Assembly: GCA_964483405.1 (NCBI GenBank)
Contig: CAZABC010000004.1
Span: 1-64,000, forward strand
Reading direction: 5' to 3'
Length of the DNA: 64,000 nt
Source: CAZABC01 sp964483405
Lineage (GTDB): Bacteria; Chloroflexota; Limnocylindria; Limnocylindrales; CSP1-4
Shown here in pieces: positions 25,204 to 34,131 of this stretch (position 1 is its first letter; the number at the start of each line of letters is the position of its first letter). The notes under the pieces were generated by a model that saw only the letters and a list, made by a program, of their open reading frames with translations, ran no database searches and was not told where the DNA came from. A program made the translations under genes and the position numbers.

Positions 25204-26592
25204 ATGCACCCCGACCCATCCGCCGACGCCATCCGACGCGACCGTCTCGCCGAGCTCGCCCGCGCGCTCGGCGACCGCCTCGTCCGCCCCGGCGACGCCG
25301 ACTACGAGACCGGCCGGCAGGTCCTGAACGCCGCGATCGACCGGCATCCCGCCGCGATCGTCCGAGCCACCGGCGTCGACGACGTGGTCCGAGCCGTGAC
25401 GCTCGCCCGCGCGGGCGGCGTGCCGCTCGCGGTCCGCGGCGGCAGCCACAGCGAGGCGGGCTTCGGGACGGTCGACGGCGGGGTCGTGCTCGACATGGCG
25501 GGCCTCGACGAGCTGGCGATCGATCCCGCCCGGCGCGTCGCCCGGGTCGGCGGCGGCGTCCGGGCGGGCGCGTACGTCGAGGCGGCGGCGGCACACGGCC
25601 TCGTCACCCCGTTCGGCGACACGGCGACGGTCGGGATCGCCGGCCTCACCCTTGGCGGCGGGGTCGGCTGGCTCAGCCGCCGGCACGGCCTGACGATCGA
25701 CAGCCTCCGCGCCGTCGAGCTGGTGACGGCCGATGGCGAGCGGGTCACCGCGAGCGCGACCGAGCACCCCGACCTGTTCTGGGCGCTCCGCGGCGGCGGT
25801 GGCAACTTCGGCGTCGTGACCGCGCTCGAGCTCGATCTCCACCCGCTCGGCCCGGTCTACGGCGGTGCCCTGTTCCTGCCGCTCACGTCGGCCGTCGTCC
25901 GCGGCGTCGTCGACCTCGCGGCGGTCGCCCCGGACGAGCTGACGATCATCGCCGCCGCGATGCGGATGCCGCCCGCGCCGTTCGTCCCCGCCGAGCTCAT
26001 CGGGACCCCGGCCTTCGCCATCCTGCCCGCCTTCGCCGGCGATCTCGAGGAGGGCGCCCGGGTCCTCGCGCCGTTCCGGGCCCTCGCGACCCCGCTCGTC
26101 GACGGGCTCGCCCCGCTGCCGTTCCCGGCGATGTACGCGATGACGGCCGAGGGGTCGAAGCGTCAGGCCGGGGTGATCCGGTCGCACTTCCTCGCCGCGC
26201 TCGATGCCGCGGGGATCGAGGCGATCGTCGAGACCCTGCCGACCGCGCCGACGTCCATGGCGATGGTCCAGGTCCGGGTGCTCGGCGGCGCGATCGCCCG
26301 CGTGCCGGCCGATGCGACGGCGTACGCCCACCGCGACGCCGGCCTCCTCGTCGCCGTCATCGCCGCCGGCCACGATCCGGCGCGTACGCCCGAGGTCGCG
26401 GCATGGGCCGAGCGGCTCGCGGCGGCGATCGCCCCGGACCCGGTCGGCGCCTACGTCAACTTCCTCGGCGACGAGGGCGAGGCCCGGGTCCGGGCCGCCT
26501 ATGGCGAGGCGACGTGGACACGGCTCCTCGAGGTCAAGCGGCGCTGGGACCCGACGAACCTGTTCCGGTCCAACCAGAACCTCCGGGCCTGA
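25204..26592 (+). CDS. FAD-dependent oxidoreductase, BBE/PCMH type
   Basis: Flavoprotein oxidase or dehydrogenase of the berberine-bridge-enzyme family, 462 residues. The FAD_binding_4 domain carries RGGSHSEAGFG, where H82 would be the 8-alpha-histidyl FAD link. GGGVGWLSRRHGLTIDS follows near 150. The second covalent-link position (Cys in bicovalent enzymes, CPTVG) is Thr here (DTATVG), so single attachment is expected. The C-terminal BBE domain ends WDPTNLFRSNQNL as usual. Substrate unknown; relatives oxidise sugars or alkaloids. ATG at 25204 has AGGAG ahead. Its last 59 bases overlap the facing methyltransferase gene. Confidence 0.9.
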   Translation: MHPDPSADAIRRDRLAELARALGDRLVRPGDADYETGRQVLNAAIDRHPAAIVRATGVDDVVRAVTLARAGGVPLAVRGGSHSEAGFGTVDGGVVLDMAGLDELAIDPARRVARVGGGVRAGAYVEAAAAHGLVTPFGDTATVGIAGLTLGGGVGWLSRRHGLTIDSLRAVELVTADGERVTASATEHPDLFWALRGGGGNFGVVTALELDLHPLGPVYGGALFLPLTSAVVRGVVDLAAVAPDELTIIAAAMRMPPAPFVPAELIGTPAFAILPAFAGDLEEGARVLAPFRALATPLVDGLAPLPFPAMYAMTAEGSKRQAGVIRSHFLAALDAAGIEAIVETLPTAPTSMAMVQVRVLGGAIARVPADATAYAHRDAGLLVAVIAAGHDPARTPEVAAWAERLAAAIAPDPVGAYVNFLGDEGEARVRAAYGEATWTRLLEVKRRWDPTNLFRSNQNLRA

Positions 26593-27307
26593 CGCCGACG
26601 AAGACGACCCGGCCCCAGGGATCGGTCTCGGCCCGGGCCTCGAAGCCGACCTCGGCGAGCAGGCCGAGCCACTCGTCGCGTCCGAAGAGCCCCTCCTCGT
26701 GGCGATCGTGCTCGACGTGGACCGAGCCGTCGGCCTCGCGGATGGCGATCACGAAGTCCGTGACGCAGGTCGTGTCGGCCGGATCGGGGTCGGTGGACCA
26801 CTCGAGGTAGCGGAGGCCGCGTCCGTCGGGCGCGTCGTGCCCGCCATGGTCCGTCGACGGCGCGAACGTCTCGCGCAGGTCGTCGGGCATCAGGACGGTC
26901 GCCCCGCCGGGCCGGAGGTGGACGAAGACCGTCTCGAGCGCCGCCCGGAGGTCGGCCGGCGTCGTCATGTAGCCGATCGCGTCGTGGACGAGGACCGCAT
27001 CGAACGTCCGGTCGAGTCGGAGCGTCCGCATGTCGCCGACGACGTGCTCGACCCCGGGATTGATCGTCGCGCTCAGGGCGAGCATCTCGGGCGAGCGGTC
27101 GGTCAGCGTCAGCTCGAACCGGTCGCGCAGATGACTCGCGGTGTTGCCGCCGCCGCTGCCGAGCTCGAGGAGCGTCAGGACGGGTCCCTCGGCGGCGGCC
27201 TCGAGCAGCCCCACGACGTGGGCGGCCTCCTCCGCGTAGTCCTCGGGGGCGGTCAGGAGGTGGAACCAGGGCGCGAGGTCCGCGTACATCCGCGGGAGGC
27301 GCGACAT
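26534..27307 (-). CDS. Class I SAM-dependent methyltransferase
   Basis: 257 residues. The N-terminal PRMYADLAPWFHLL segment is typical of small-molecule methyltransferases. SAM motif I LLELGSGGGNT lies near 45-55, the acidic motif II at LTLTDRSPEM, and motif III around VLVHDAIGYMTT. The acceptor is unknown. The ATG at 27307, four bases after the preceding gene, is preferred over a GTG at 27322 that would overlap it. The natural end seems to be near VVFVGVRP, but the frame continues 16 residues into the opposite gene before a stop. The two genes thus overlap tail to tail by 59 bases. Confidence 0.88.
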   Translation of the reverse strand: MSRLPRMYADLAPWFHLLTAPEDYAEEAAHVVGLLEAAAEGPVLTLLELGSGGGNTASHLRDRFELTLTDRSPEMLALSATINPGVEHVVGDMRTLRLDRTFDAVLVHDAIGYMTTPADLRAALETVFVHLRPGGATVLMPDDLRETFAPSTDHGGHDAPDGRGLRYLEWSTDPDPADTTCVTDFVIAIREADGSVHVEHDRHEEGLFGRDEWLGLLAEVGFEARAETDPWGRVVFVGVRPGGSGWTGTGSSGPSAA

Positions 27308-27311
27308 CGGG

Positions 27312-28556
27312 TCACCCGTCACGCAACTGGTACACGGTGCCGCCGGCCAGGTCGGTGACGTAGAGGTAGCCGGCGTCGTCCTGGCCGAAGCCGCCGATCC
27401 GGAGCGACGTGTCGAGCAGCCGACGGAGCGAGGCCGGCGAGGCCGCCGTCGCCGCCACCGAGAAGATCTCGCCGGTGCAGTAGTCGGCGAAGAAGTAGCC
27501 GCCGACCATGTCCGGGTAGGCCGTCCCGCGGTAGACGTAGCCGCCCGTCACCGAGCAGCGCCCGCCCGCGTGGGCGTACTCGACGAGCGGCAGGACCTTG
27601 CCGGTCGTCGAACAGCCGGTCGCCGGCGCGTAGCAGTGGCGGCCCTCCATGACCCGCCAGCCGTAGTTCGCGGCGCGTCCCGCGGCCACCGCGCTCCCCT
27701 TCACCGACCGGTCGACCTCCTCCCACGAGGCCTGGCCGACGTCGCCGATCCAGAGGTCGCCGGTCTGCCGGTCGAACGACCAGCGCCACGGGTTCCGAAG
27801 GCCGCGCGACCAGATGAGGTCGAGCCCGGCCTTGCCGACGTACGGGTTGGTCGCCGGGATCCCGTACGGCAGCGTCCCGGTCCGGCCGTCGACGTCGATC
27901 CGGAGCATCTTGCCCAGGTACGACTCGAGGCTCTGGGCGCGGTTGCCGGGGTCGCCGGCGCTGCCGCCATCGCCCATCCCGATGTACAGGTAGCCGTCCG
28001 GCCCGAAGGCGATCATGCCGCCGTTGTGGTTCGCGTACGGCTGGTCGATCCGGAGCAGCGTCCGGCCGGTCGTGGCGGCCCGGTCGGGGCTCGTCGACGA
28101 GCGCCGGTACTCGGCAACGACCGTATCGCCCGCGGTGTCGGTGTAGTTGACGTAGAAGCGGCCGTTCGTCTTGTACGACGGATGGAAGGCCAGCCCGAGG
28201 AGCCCCTGCTCGCCGCCCTTCGAGACCTTCGCCGAGAGGTCGAGGAACGGCGTGGCGAGCAGGACCGGCGGACTGCCCTTGACGATCCGGATCCGCCCGC
28301 CCTTCTCGACGATGAACTTCCGGTTCGTGCCGTCGCGGGCACCGGTCAGCAGGACCGGCTGGCTGAGGCCCCTGGCCAGGAGCGAGAGCCGGAGCGACAC
28401 CTTGCCGGGGTCGAACGCCGTCGGGGACGGCGAGACCGCGCCGGCGGTCGACGGGAGGCCGACGGCCACGGCGAGGACGACCGCCGCGGCGATGAGCGAC
28501 CGGGCTCGGCGGGCCGGGCCGGCGGCCGGCCGCGGGCGGCGGTGGAGGGTGCGCAT
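27312..28556 (-). CDS. Secreted PQQ-dependent sugar dehydrogenase (glucose/sorbosone dehydrogenase family)
   Basis: Extracytoplasmic six-bladed beta-propeller dehydrogenase, 414 residues. It has an Arg-rich start and a signal peptide (hydrophobic about 22-38, cleavage near AGA-VS). Propeller motifs are present: GGRIRIV near 82, EQGLLGLAFHP near 108 (catalytic-type histidine), ANHNGGMIAFGPDGYLYIGMGDGG near 175-198, RNPWRWSFD, and GDVGQASWEEV. The C-terminal blade ends in YLYVTDLAGGTVYQL. PQQ use is inferred from the family. The ATG at 28556 directly precedes the Arg-rich signal and has GACCAT six bases upstream, a weak leaderless-type promoter. The methyltransferase gene follows at once. Confidence 0.9.
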   Translation of the reverse strand: MRTLHRRPRPAAGPARRARSLIAAAVVLAVAVGLPSTAGAVSPSPTAFDPGKVSLRLSLLARGLSQPVLLTGARDGTNRKFIVEKGGRIRIVKGSPPVLLATPFLDLSAKVSKGGEQGLLGLAFHPSYKTNGRFYVNYTDTAGDTVVAEYRRSSTSPDRAATTGRTLLRIDQPYANHNGGMIAFGPDGYLYIGMGDGGSAGDPGNRAQSLESYLGKMLRIDVDGRTGTLPYGIPATNPYVGKAGLDLIWSRGLRNPWRWSFDRQTGDLWIGDVGQASWEEVDRSVKGSAVAAGRAANYGWRVMEGRHCYAPATGCSTTGKVLPLVEYAHAGGRCSVTGGYVYRGTAYPDMVGGYFFADYCTGEIFSVAATAASPASLRRLLDTSLRIGGFGQDDAGYLYVTDLAGGTVYQLRDG

Positions 28557-28614
28557 CGTCGGATGGTCGCACGAGCCGCTGCCCGGCGCCATCACCGCCG
28601 GGATGGCTCGATGG

Positions 28615-29898
28615 TCACCGTCCCGGCCGGTCGTCCCGGACGACGACGCCACCCTTGACGACGACGACCGGGCGCTCGAGGACGGTCACGTCGGCGAGCG
28701 GGTCGCCCTCGACGGCGACGAGGTCGGCGAACCGCCCGGGGGCGAGCGAGCCGACCCGGTCGGACCAGCCCATGAGCTCGGCCGCCCAGAGCGTCGCCAT
28801 CCGGATCGCCGTCAGCGGGCGCAGCCCGAGGCGAACGAGATAGGCGAACTGGCGGGCGACCCAGGCGTGGGGGTAGACGCCGCTGTCGGTCCCGTAGGCG
28901 AGCCGGACGCCGGCGGCGGCGGCCCGTCGCAGACCGTCGCGCTGCGCGTCGGTCGTCGCGTCGTTCTTGCGGAGCGTCTCGGCCGGCCAGCCCTCGCGCC
29001 GGCCGACCTCGGCGATCCAGTCGCCGTCGTACACGTCGGCGACGAGGTAGGTCCCGTGGCGCAGCAGGAGCTCGATCCCCTCGTCGTCGAGGAGGCTGCC
29101 GTGCTCGATCGAGCGGACGCCGGCGCGGGTCGCGGCCTTGATGCCCTCCGCGCCGTGGGCGTGGGCGGCGACGTACGCACCACGCTCGGCCGCGGTCTCG
29201 ACCGCGACGCGGAGCTGGGCCTCGCTCAGCTCGGCCGCGCCGAGGGCCGTCCCGCGGGTGAGGACGGCGCCGGTCGCGATGCACTTGACGAGGTCGGCCC
29301 CGCCGGCGAGCAGGCGATGGACGACATGCCGCACGTCGGTCTCGTCGCGGACGACGCCGAGGCGGAGGTCCCACGGCAGGACGACGTCCCCGGCGAGCCC
29401 GGTCACCTCGCCCCCGCCGCCCGGAGCCGTGACATAGGCGCCCGCGCACTGCATCCGCGGCCCGGGGGTCCAGCCCGCGTCGATCGCGTCGCGCAACGCG
29501 CAGTCGACGAACGCCCGGAACGTGCCCAGGTCGCGGACGGTCGTGAAGCCCGCCTCGAGCGTCAGCCGGGCGTTGCGGACGCCGAGCATCGCCTCCTCGG
29601 CGGCCGAGGTCGTCGAACCCGGCACGCCCGCGTGCTCGAGCTCGCCGACGAGGTGGCTGTGGGCGTCGATCAGCCCCGGCAGGACGGTCAGGCCGGTGAG
29701 GTCGAGGACGGTCGCGCCCTCGGGCAGCCGTGTCGAGCCCGCCTCGATCCCCGAGACCCGGTCGCCGGCCAGGAGGAGGAGGCGATCGTCGAGGCGCTCG
29801 CCGGTCGCGACGTCGAGGAGCCGGCCGGCCCGGACGGCCGAGACGGGCGGCGACGGGCGGGGCTGCGGGATGGCCGAGGGGCGATCGGGTTCGAGCAT
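28615..29898 (-). CDS. Amidohydrolase family metal-dependent hydrolase
   Basis: 427 residues, TIM-barrel hydrolase of the imidazolonepropionase/prolidase-like subgroup. Visible metal-site motifs are LPGLIDAHSHL near 72-82, LVKCIATGAVL near 203 (candidate carbamylated lysine), VAAHAHGAEGIKAA near 244, RSIEHGSLLDD near 264, and YGTDSGVYPHAW near 330. The C-terminal LAPGRFADLVAVEGDPL is the usual closing strand. Relatives hydrolyse Xaa-Pro dipeptides, carbamates or N-acyl amino acids; the substrate is open. The ATG at 29898 is preceded by TATCCT with exactly six bases between, a leaderless promoter. The sugar dehydrogenase gene follows after 58 bases. Confidence 0.9.
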   Translation of the reverse strand: MLEPDRPSAIPQPRPSPPVSAVRAGRLLDVATGERLDDRLLLLAGDRVSGIEAGSTRLPEGATVLDLTGLTVLPGLIDAHSHLVGELEHAGVPGSTTSAAEEAMLGVRNARLTLEAGFTTVRDLGTFRAFVDCALRDAIDAGWTPGPRMQCAGAYVTAPGGGGEVTGLAGDVVLPWDLRLGVVRDETDVRHVVHRLLAGGADLVKCIATGAVLTRGTALGAAELSEAQLRVAVETAAERGAYVAAHAHGAEGIKAATRAGVRSIEHGSLLDDEGIELLLRHGTYLVADVYDGDWIAEVGRREGWPAETLRKNDATTDAQRDGLRRAAAAGVRLAYGTDSGVYPHAWVARQFAYLVRLGLRPLTAIRMATLWAAELMGWSDRVGSLAPGRFADLVAVEGDPLADVTVLERPVVVVKGGVVVRDDRPGR

Positions 29899-29904
29899 GC
29901 CCGC

Positions 29905-29910
29905 AGGATA
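29905..29910 (-). promoter_or_regulatory. -10 box of a leaderless promoter for the amidohydrolase
   Basis: Minus strand TATCCT, six bases, then the ATG at 29898. No ribosome site lies between them. Confidence 0.6.
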
Positions 29911-29928
29911 CGACCCACGGACGGCGCG

Positions 29929-30726
29929 TCAGGCGGCGACGGGCGCGGCCGGCGGGGGTGCCGCCCGGCGCGGCCGGGCGCGACGGCGGACGGCCGCGGC
30001 GATGGCGACGACGAGCATCGTGGCGGCCCCGGCGGCCGCCACGAAGGCGACGGGCACCACGTCGACCTCCCTGACGGCGATGCCGGCGTAGGCCCAGACG
30101 ATGACCAGGCCGTAGGCGGCGTCGCGGGTCAGCCAGGCGGCCATCCCGGCGATCGCCAGCCCGACGAGGAGGACGGCGGCGGCCCAGGGCTCGGGCGCGA
30201 TCCCGAGCCCGGTGAAGCCGGCCCACGCCAGGACGGCCGCGACGTTCGTGATCGTGGCGACGGTGATCCAGCCGGTGTAGACGCTGAACGGGATCCGAAC
30301 GGCCCACCGGGCGACGCCGGCCTCCGCCTCCCCACCGGCGCGGATGCGCCCGCCGATCGCGAGGAGCGTGACGAGCAGGCCGACCATCACGACGAGCGTC
30401 GCCGCGAGGATCTCCCAGTGCCAGAGGACGATCCAGCCGGCGTTGAGGACGGCGACCATCGCCGGCAGGTAGCCGAGGCGCCGCAGCAGCGGGTCGTCGC
30501 GGCGCGACGGGAGGGCCTGGAAGGCCGTGAACGCGAGCTGGCCGAGATAGATGAGGCCCCAGATCGCGAAGACATAGCCGGCCGGGATGACGAGGACCTC
30601 GAATCGGTCGGAGATCTCGCCGGTCCGCAGGCCGTTGAGCGGCAGGGCGTTGGTCATGCCGTTGACGGCGATCGTGACGATGAACGCCAGGACGGTCACG
30701 ACCTGGCGGAGGAGGTCTCGGGACAT
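29929..30726 (-). CDS. Tryptophan-rich sensory protein (TspO/MBR-like)
   Basis: Integral membrane protein of 265 residues with about eight hydrophobic segments and an Arg/Pro/Ala tail. It starts MSRDLLRQVVTVLAF. Typical motifs are GEISDRFEVLVIPAGYVFAI (about 36-55), FAIWGLIYLGQLAF, and IPFSVYTGWITVATITNV near 155-172, as in the extended TspO-related proteins of Chloroflexus-type bacteria. Function uncertain; the core family binds tetrapyrroles and affects stress responses. ATG at 30726 has CCGGAG upstream. A TATCGT hexamer (30766-30761) may be the -10 box. Divergent from a methyltransferase gene. Confidence 0.85.
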   Translation of the reverse strand: MSRDLLRQVVTVLAFIVTIAVNGMTNALPLNGLRTGEISDRFEVLVIPAGYVFAIWGLIYLGQLAFTAFQALPSRRDDPLLRRLGYLPAMVAVLNAGWIVLWHWEILAATLVVMVGLLVTLLAIGGRIRAGGEAEAGVARWAVRIPFSVYTGWITVATITNVAAVLAWAGFTGLGIAPEPWAAAVLLVGLAIAGMAAWLTRDAAYGLVIVWAYAGIAVREVDVVPVAFVAAAGAATMLVVAIAAAVRRRARPRRAAPPPAAPVAA

Positions 30727-30792
30727 GCTCGGGCTCCGGCGAGGCTTGGGTTCGCACCGACGATACGCGCGACGCTGCCGCGCGGATGGCGG

Positions 30793-30798
30793 TACCCT
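30793..30798 (+). promoter_or_regulatory. -10 box of a leaderless promoter for the methyltransferase at 30805
   Basis: TACCCT, six bases, then ATG. No ribosome site. Confidence 0.55.
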
Positions 30799-30804
30799 CC
30801 GCCG

Positions 30805-31584
30805 ATGACCGATACCCACGAGCTGCCCGAGCACGTCGCCCGGAACCGCGAGGCCTGGGACCGGTTCGCCGCCGACTACGTCGGCCCCGGCGAGCGGGCG
30901 TGGACCGAGGCCGAGCCCTCCTGGGGGATCTTCGGCATCCCCGAGGCCGAGGTCGGCTTGCTGCCCGACGTCGACGGCCTCGACGTCATCGAGCTCGGCT
31001 GCGGCACGGGCTACGTGTCGGCCTGGCTCGCCCGGCGCGGGGCCCGGCCGGTCGGCATCGACAACTCGCCGAAGCAGCTCGAGACCGCCGCCCGCCTCCA
31101 GCGCGAGCACGGCATCGACTTCCCGCTCCTCCTCGGCAACGCCGAGCGGGTCCCCTACCCCGACGCCTCGTTCGACCTCGCGATCTCGGAGTACGGCGCG
31201 GCCCTGTGGGCCGACCCGCACGCCTGGATCCCCGAGGCGGCCAGGCTGCTCCGGCCGGGCGGTCGGCTCGTCTTCCTGACCAACCACGTCCTCGCCTACC
31301 TGTGCGTGCCGGACATCGAGACCGACGGCCCGCCGGACGAGCGGATGAAGCGCCCCTACTTCGGGATGGGCCGGACGGAGTGGCCCGACAGCGAGGGCGA
31401 GATCGAGTTCCACCTGACCCATGGCGACTGGATCCGGCTCCTCGTGGCCAGCGGCTTCGAGGTCGAGGATCTCGTCGAGCTGCGACCCGGGCCGGAGGCG
31501 ACGACCACCTACCAGTGGATGTCGCTCGACTGGGCCCGCCGCTGGCCGTGCGAGGAGGCCTGGAAGGCCCGCCGGCGCGGCTAG
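30805..31584 (+). CDS. Class I SAM-dependent methyltransferase
   Basis: 259-residue cytosolic methyltransferase. An N-terminal helix (HVARNREAWDRFAADY) is followed by SAM motif I at VIELGCGTGYVSAWLARRG (about 62-80). The acidic motif II residue lies in PVGIDNSPKQ, and NAERVPYPDASFDLAISEYG near 112-131 holds motifs III-IV. The family resembles UbiE/Coq5-type and SmtA-type enzymes; the acceptor cannot be assigned. ATG at 30805 is supported by the leaderless promoter TACCCT six bases upstream and by alignment of the usual N-terminal helix. Stop TAG at 31584, 40 bases from the facing fused spermidine synthase gene. Confidence 0.9.
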   Translation: MTDTHELPEHVARNREAWDRFAADYVGPGERAWTEAEPSWGIFGIPEAEVGLLPDVDGLDVIELGCGTGYVSAWLARRGARPVGIDNSPKQLETAARLQREHGIDFPLLLGNAERVPYPDASFDLAISEYGAALWADPHAWIPEAARLLRPGGRLVFLTNHVLAYLCVPDIETDGPPDERMKRPYFGMGRTEWPDSEGEIEFHLTHGDWIRLLVASGFEVEDLVELRPGPEATTTYQWMSLDWARRWPCEEAWKARRRG

Positions 31585-31624
31585 CCGGCGCGGTCGCGGT
31601 GGTCCGAGGGGTCGGCTGCGGCGG

Positions 31625-33937
31625 CTACCATAGGACGTCGAATCGGAGCAGCCGGATGACGTCGGACCGATCGTCGGTCAGCGGGCTCGCCGCCGGCTCG
31701 ACGACCGACCAGCCGCGCTCGGTGAACCAGGCCACGTCCTCGGCGTCGGCGGTCGCCACGACCCAGTCTGAGGTCGTGATCCCGCGCTCGGCCTCGGCGT
31801 CGGTCGGGTCGTGCAGCCGTTCGAGCGCCGTCATCCCGAGCGGGGCGACCCCGGCGGCGATGGCCGGGGCGAGGGTGTAGTAGCGGCTCGAGACGTTCAC
31901 GGCGAGGAGGCCGTCGTCATCGAGGACTCGGACGGCGTCCGCGAGCGCCTCCGCGGTGATCAGATGGACCGGCACCGCGTCCGAGGCGAAGGCGTCGAGG
32001 ACGACGAGGTCCGCCGAGCCGGTCGGGGCCCGCTCGAGCTCGAGCCGCCCGTCGCCGATGACGACCGCGGCCGGCTGCTCCGCGTCGGCGAGGTAGGTGA
32101 ACAGCGCCGCATCCTCGGCGACCCGTCGCATGACCTCGTCGATCTCGATGAACGTCATCGAATCGCCGGGGCGCTGGTAGGCCGCGATCGTGCCGGCCCC
32201 GAGGCCGGTCACGATCGTCCGGCGGGGCGCATCGGCAAGCCGCTCGTCGACCCGGACGACGACATCGCCGAGGGGGCCCTCGCGGCTGAAGTAGCCGGCC
32301 GGTTCGGCCCGCAGGGCGGGGTCGGCCGCCTGGAGCGAGTGGACGGTCGTCCCGTGACGGAGGACGGTGAAGTCCGGCGGCTCGGGCTGGAGGGCCTCGA
32401 CGACGCCGAAGAAGCTCCGGTCGCGGAACAGCGTCGGCGGCGGGTTCGCGACGGTGATGACGAGGACCCCGCCGAGGACGACGGTGAAGACCCGGACGTC
32501 ACCGCCGAAGACGAGGATCGACGCTCCGATGATCAGCCACAGGCTCGCGTCGGCGACCGCGACCGAGCGCGACATCGTGAGGAGGACGCCGAGGAGGCCG
32601 GCGACCGCGAGGTAGACCGTCAGGCGTCGGGTCGCCCCGGCGGTCGCCGGGGCGAGGTCGAGGAAGCGCGAGCGCGGCCGCCGGCGCCGGACCGGGGCGG
32701 CCGCGGCGGCGGCCAGGGTCGGGGTCACGACCATCGCGACGCCGGCCGCGACGAGGAGGATCGGGTACTCCCAGACGGCCGGGAACAGCGACGGGGCGAG
32801 GACGCCGACGAACGCCCCGCCGATGACGCCGCCGAGCGCGACCGCGAGGTAGAAGGCGGTCAGGCGCGACGACGCGGGGCGGTCGTCGGCGAGGCCGCCG
32901 TGGAGGACGACGCCGACGATCGCCAGGCCGCCGTACTGCACCGCCAGGAGCGGCAGGACCGGCCAGTCGAGGGGCGCCGCGTACGGGACGGCGAGCAGGG
33001 TCAGCGCGATCGGGACGAGCCAGGCGAGCCGCCGCGCGATCGCCGGTCCGCGGCCGCCGAAGGCGACGACGAGGGTGACGAGGTAGGTCCCGAGCGGCCC
33101 GATCCACAGCAGCGGCGCGGAGATGAGGTCGGTCGCGATGAAGTTGGTGACGGCCGAGAGGAGGCCCGCGGGCACCGCCGCAAGGAGCAGCCAGCGGGCG
33201 ACCCGGGCCGGGGCGAGTCGCTCCGCGGCCACGATGCCGGCACCCGTGCCCGGGCCCGCGGTCGGTCCTTCCGGCGCCGGGCGGACGGTCCGGGTCGCGA
33301 CGACGACCCAGCCGATCAGCCCGGCGAGGACGACCAGCCCGCCGCCGAACAGCAGCCGCTGGAGACCGATCCCGGCGAGCGGCTCGACGACGAACGGGTA
33401 GGCGACGACCGCGACGAGGGAGCCCGCGTTGGAGACGGCGTAGAGGCGGTACGGGTCGCGACGGATGGCGTCCGCACCGCCGGGCTCGGCATCGGCGGCC
33501 GCGGGAGGCTCGCCGGCCGCCGTTCGCGACGCCGGCAGCCAGCTCGAGAGGAGCGGCGTGGTCGCCGCGAGCGCGACCGCCACCGGCCCGACGGTCAGCG
33601 CGAGGACCCGCAACAGGTCGAGGACCGGCGGCAGCGACTCGACCCGCACATCGACGAACCGGTCGGGGGCGAGGACGAAGACGACGATCGCCCCGCCGAG
33701 CACGACGAGGTGGAGGAGGCCGCCGCGGCGGGGCCCGAGCCGGGTCGCCGAGACGTGGGCGTAGGCGTAGCCGGCAAGGAGCGCCGCCTGGAACGCGACG
33801 AGGACGGTCGCCCAGGCGGCCGGTGCGCCGCCGTAGGCCGGCAGGACGAGCCGGCCGACGAGCGGCTGGACCGCGAAGAGGAGGAACGCCGAGAGGGCGA
33901 TCGCGGCGGCGGCGGGGACGATCGCGCGGGTCGGCAC
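31625..33937 (-). CDS. Membrane-fused spermidine synthase-like protein
   Basis: 770 residues. The N-terminal two thirds (about 1-500) hold some 12-14 hydrophobic segments, opening with FLLFAVQPLVGRLVLPAYGG, the hallmark of fused MFS/spermidine synthase proteins. The C-terminal third (about 520-770) is a SAM-methyltransferase fold like polyamine synthases: IVTGLGAGTIAAYQRPGD near 595 for the nucleotide site and ADLVVLDAFASDAVPVHL near 670. Polyamine formation is not established for fused members, and the membrane part may bring the enzyme to a lipid or exported substrate. Start GTG at 33937 with CACGAT six bases upstream, a weak leaderless pattern. Confidence 0.88.
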   Translation of the reverse strand: MPTRAIVPAAAAIALSAFLLFAVQPLVGRLVLPAYGGAPAAWATVLVAFQAALLAGYAYAHVSATRLGPRRGGLLHLVVLGGAIVVFVLAPDRFVDVRVESLPPVLDLLRVLALTVGPVAVALAATTPLLSSWLPASRTAAGEPPAAADAEPGGADAIRRDPYRLYAVSNAGSLVAVVAYPFVVEPLAGIGLQRLLFGGGLVVLAGLIGWVVVATRTVRPAPEGPTAGPGTGAGIVAAERLAPARVARWLLLAAVPAGLLSAVTNFIATDLISAPLLWIGPLGTYLVTLVVAFGGRGPAIARRLAWLVPIALTLLAVPYAAPLDWPVLPLLAVQYGGLAIVGVVLHGGLADDRPASSRLTAFYLAVALGGVIGGAFVGVLAPSLFPAVWEYPILLVAAGVAMVVTPTLAAAAAAPVRRRRPRSRFLDLAPATAGATRRLTVYLAVAGLLGVLLTMSRSVAVADASLWLIIGASILVFGGDVRVFTVVLGGVLVITVANPPPTLFRDRSFFGVVEALQPEPPDFTVLRHGTTVHSLQAADPALRAEPAGYFSREGPLGDVVVRVDERLADAPRRTIVTGLGAGTIAAYQRPGDSMTFIEIDEVMRRVAEDAALFTYLADAEQPAAVVIGDGRLELERAPTGSADLVVLDAFASDAVPVHLITAEALADAVRVLDDDGLLAVNVSSRYYTLAPAIAAGVAPLGMTALERLHDPTDAEAERGITTSDWVVATADAEDVAWFTERGWSVVEPAASPLTDDRSDVIRLLRFDVLW

Positions 33938-34131
33938 GGCGGCATCGTGCCACGCCGCCGGTCGACGCGCCGACGGCGGCTCGGCCCGGGTCGGACGGCG
34001 GGCCGTCGGTCGCCCCGGCCCGCGGCGAACGGGACCTTCGGACCGTGGACCGGCGGCCGCGCGTCCACGACCCTTGTGGCGAGCGACGCCCCGCGTCCCC
34101 GCGTGGCTCGACCGACGGAAGGGATCTGATC

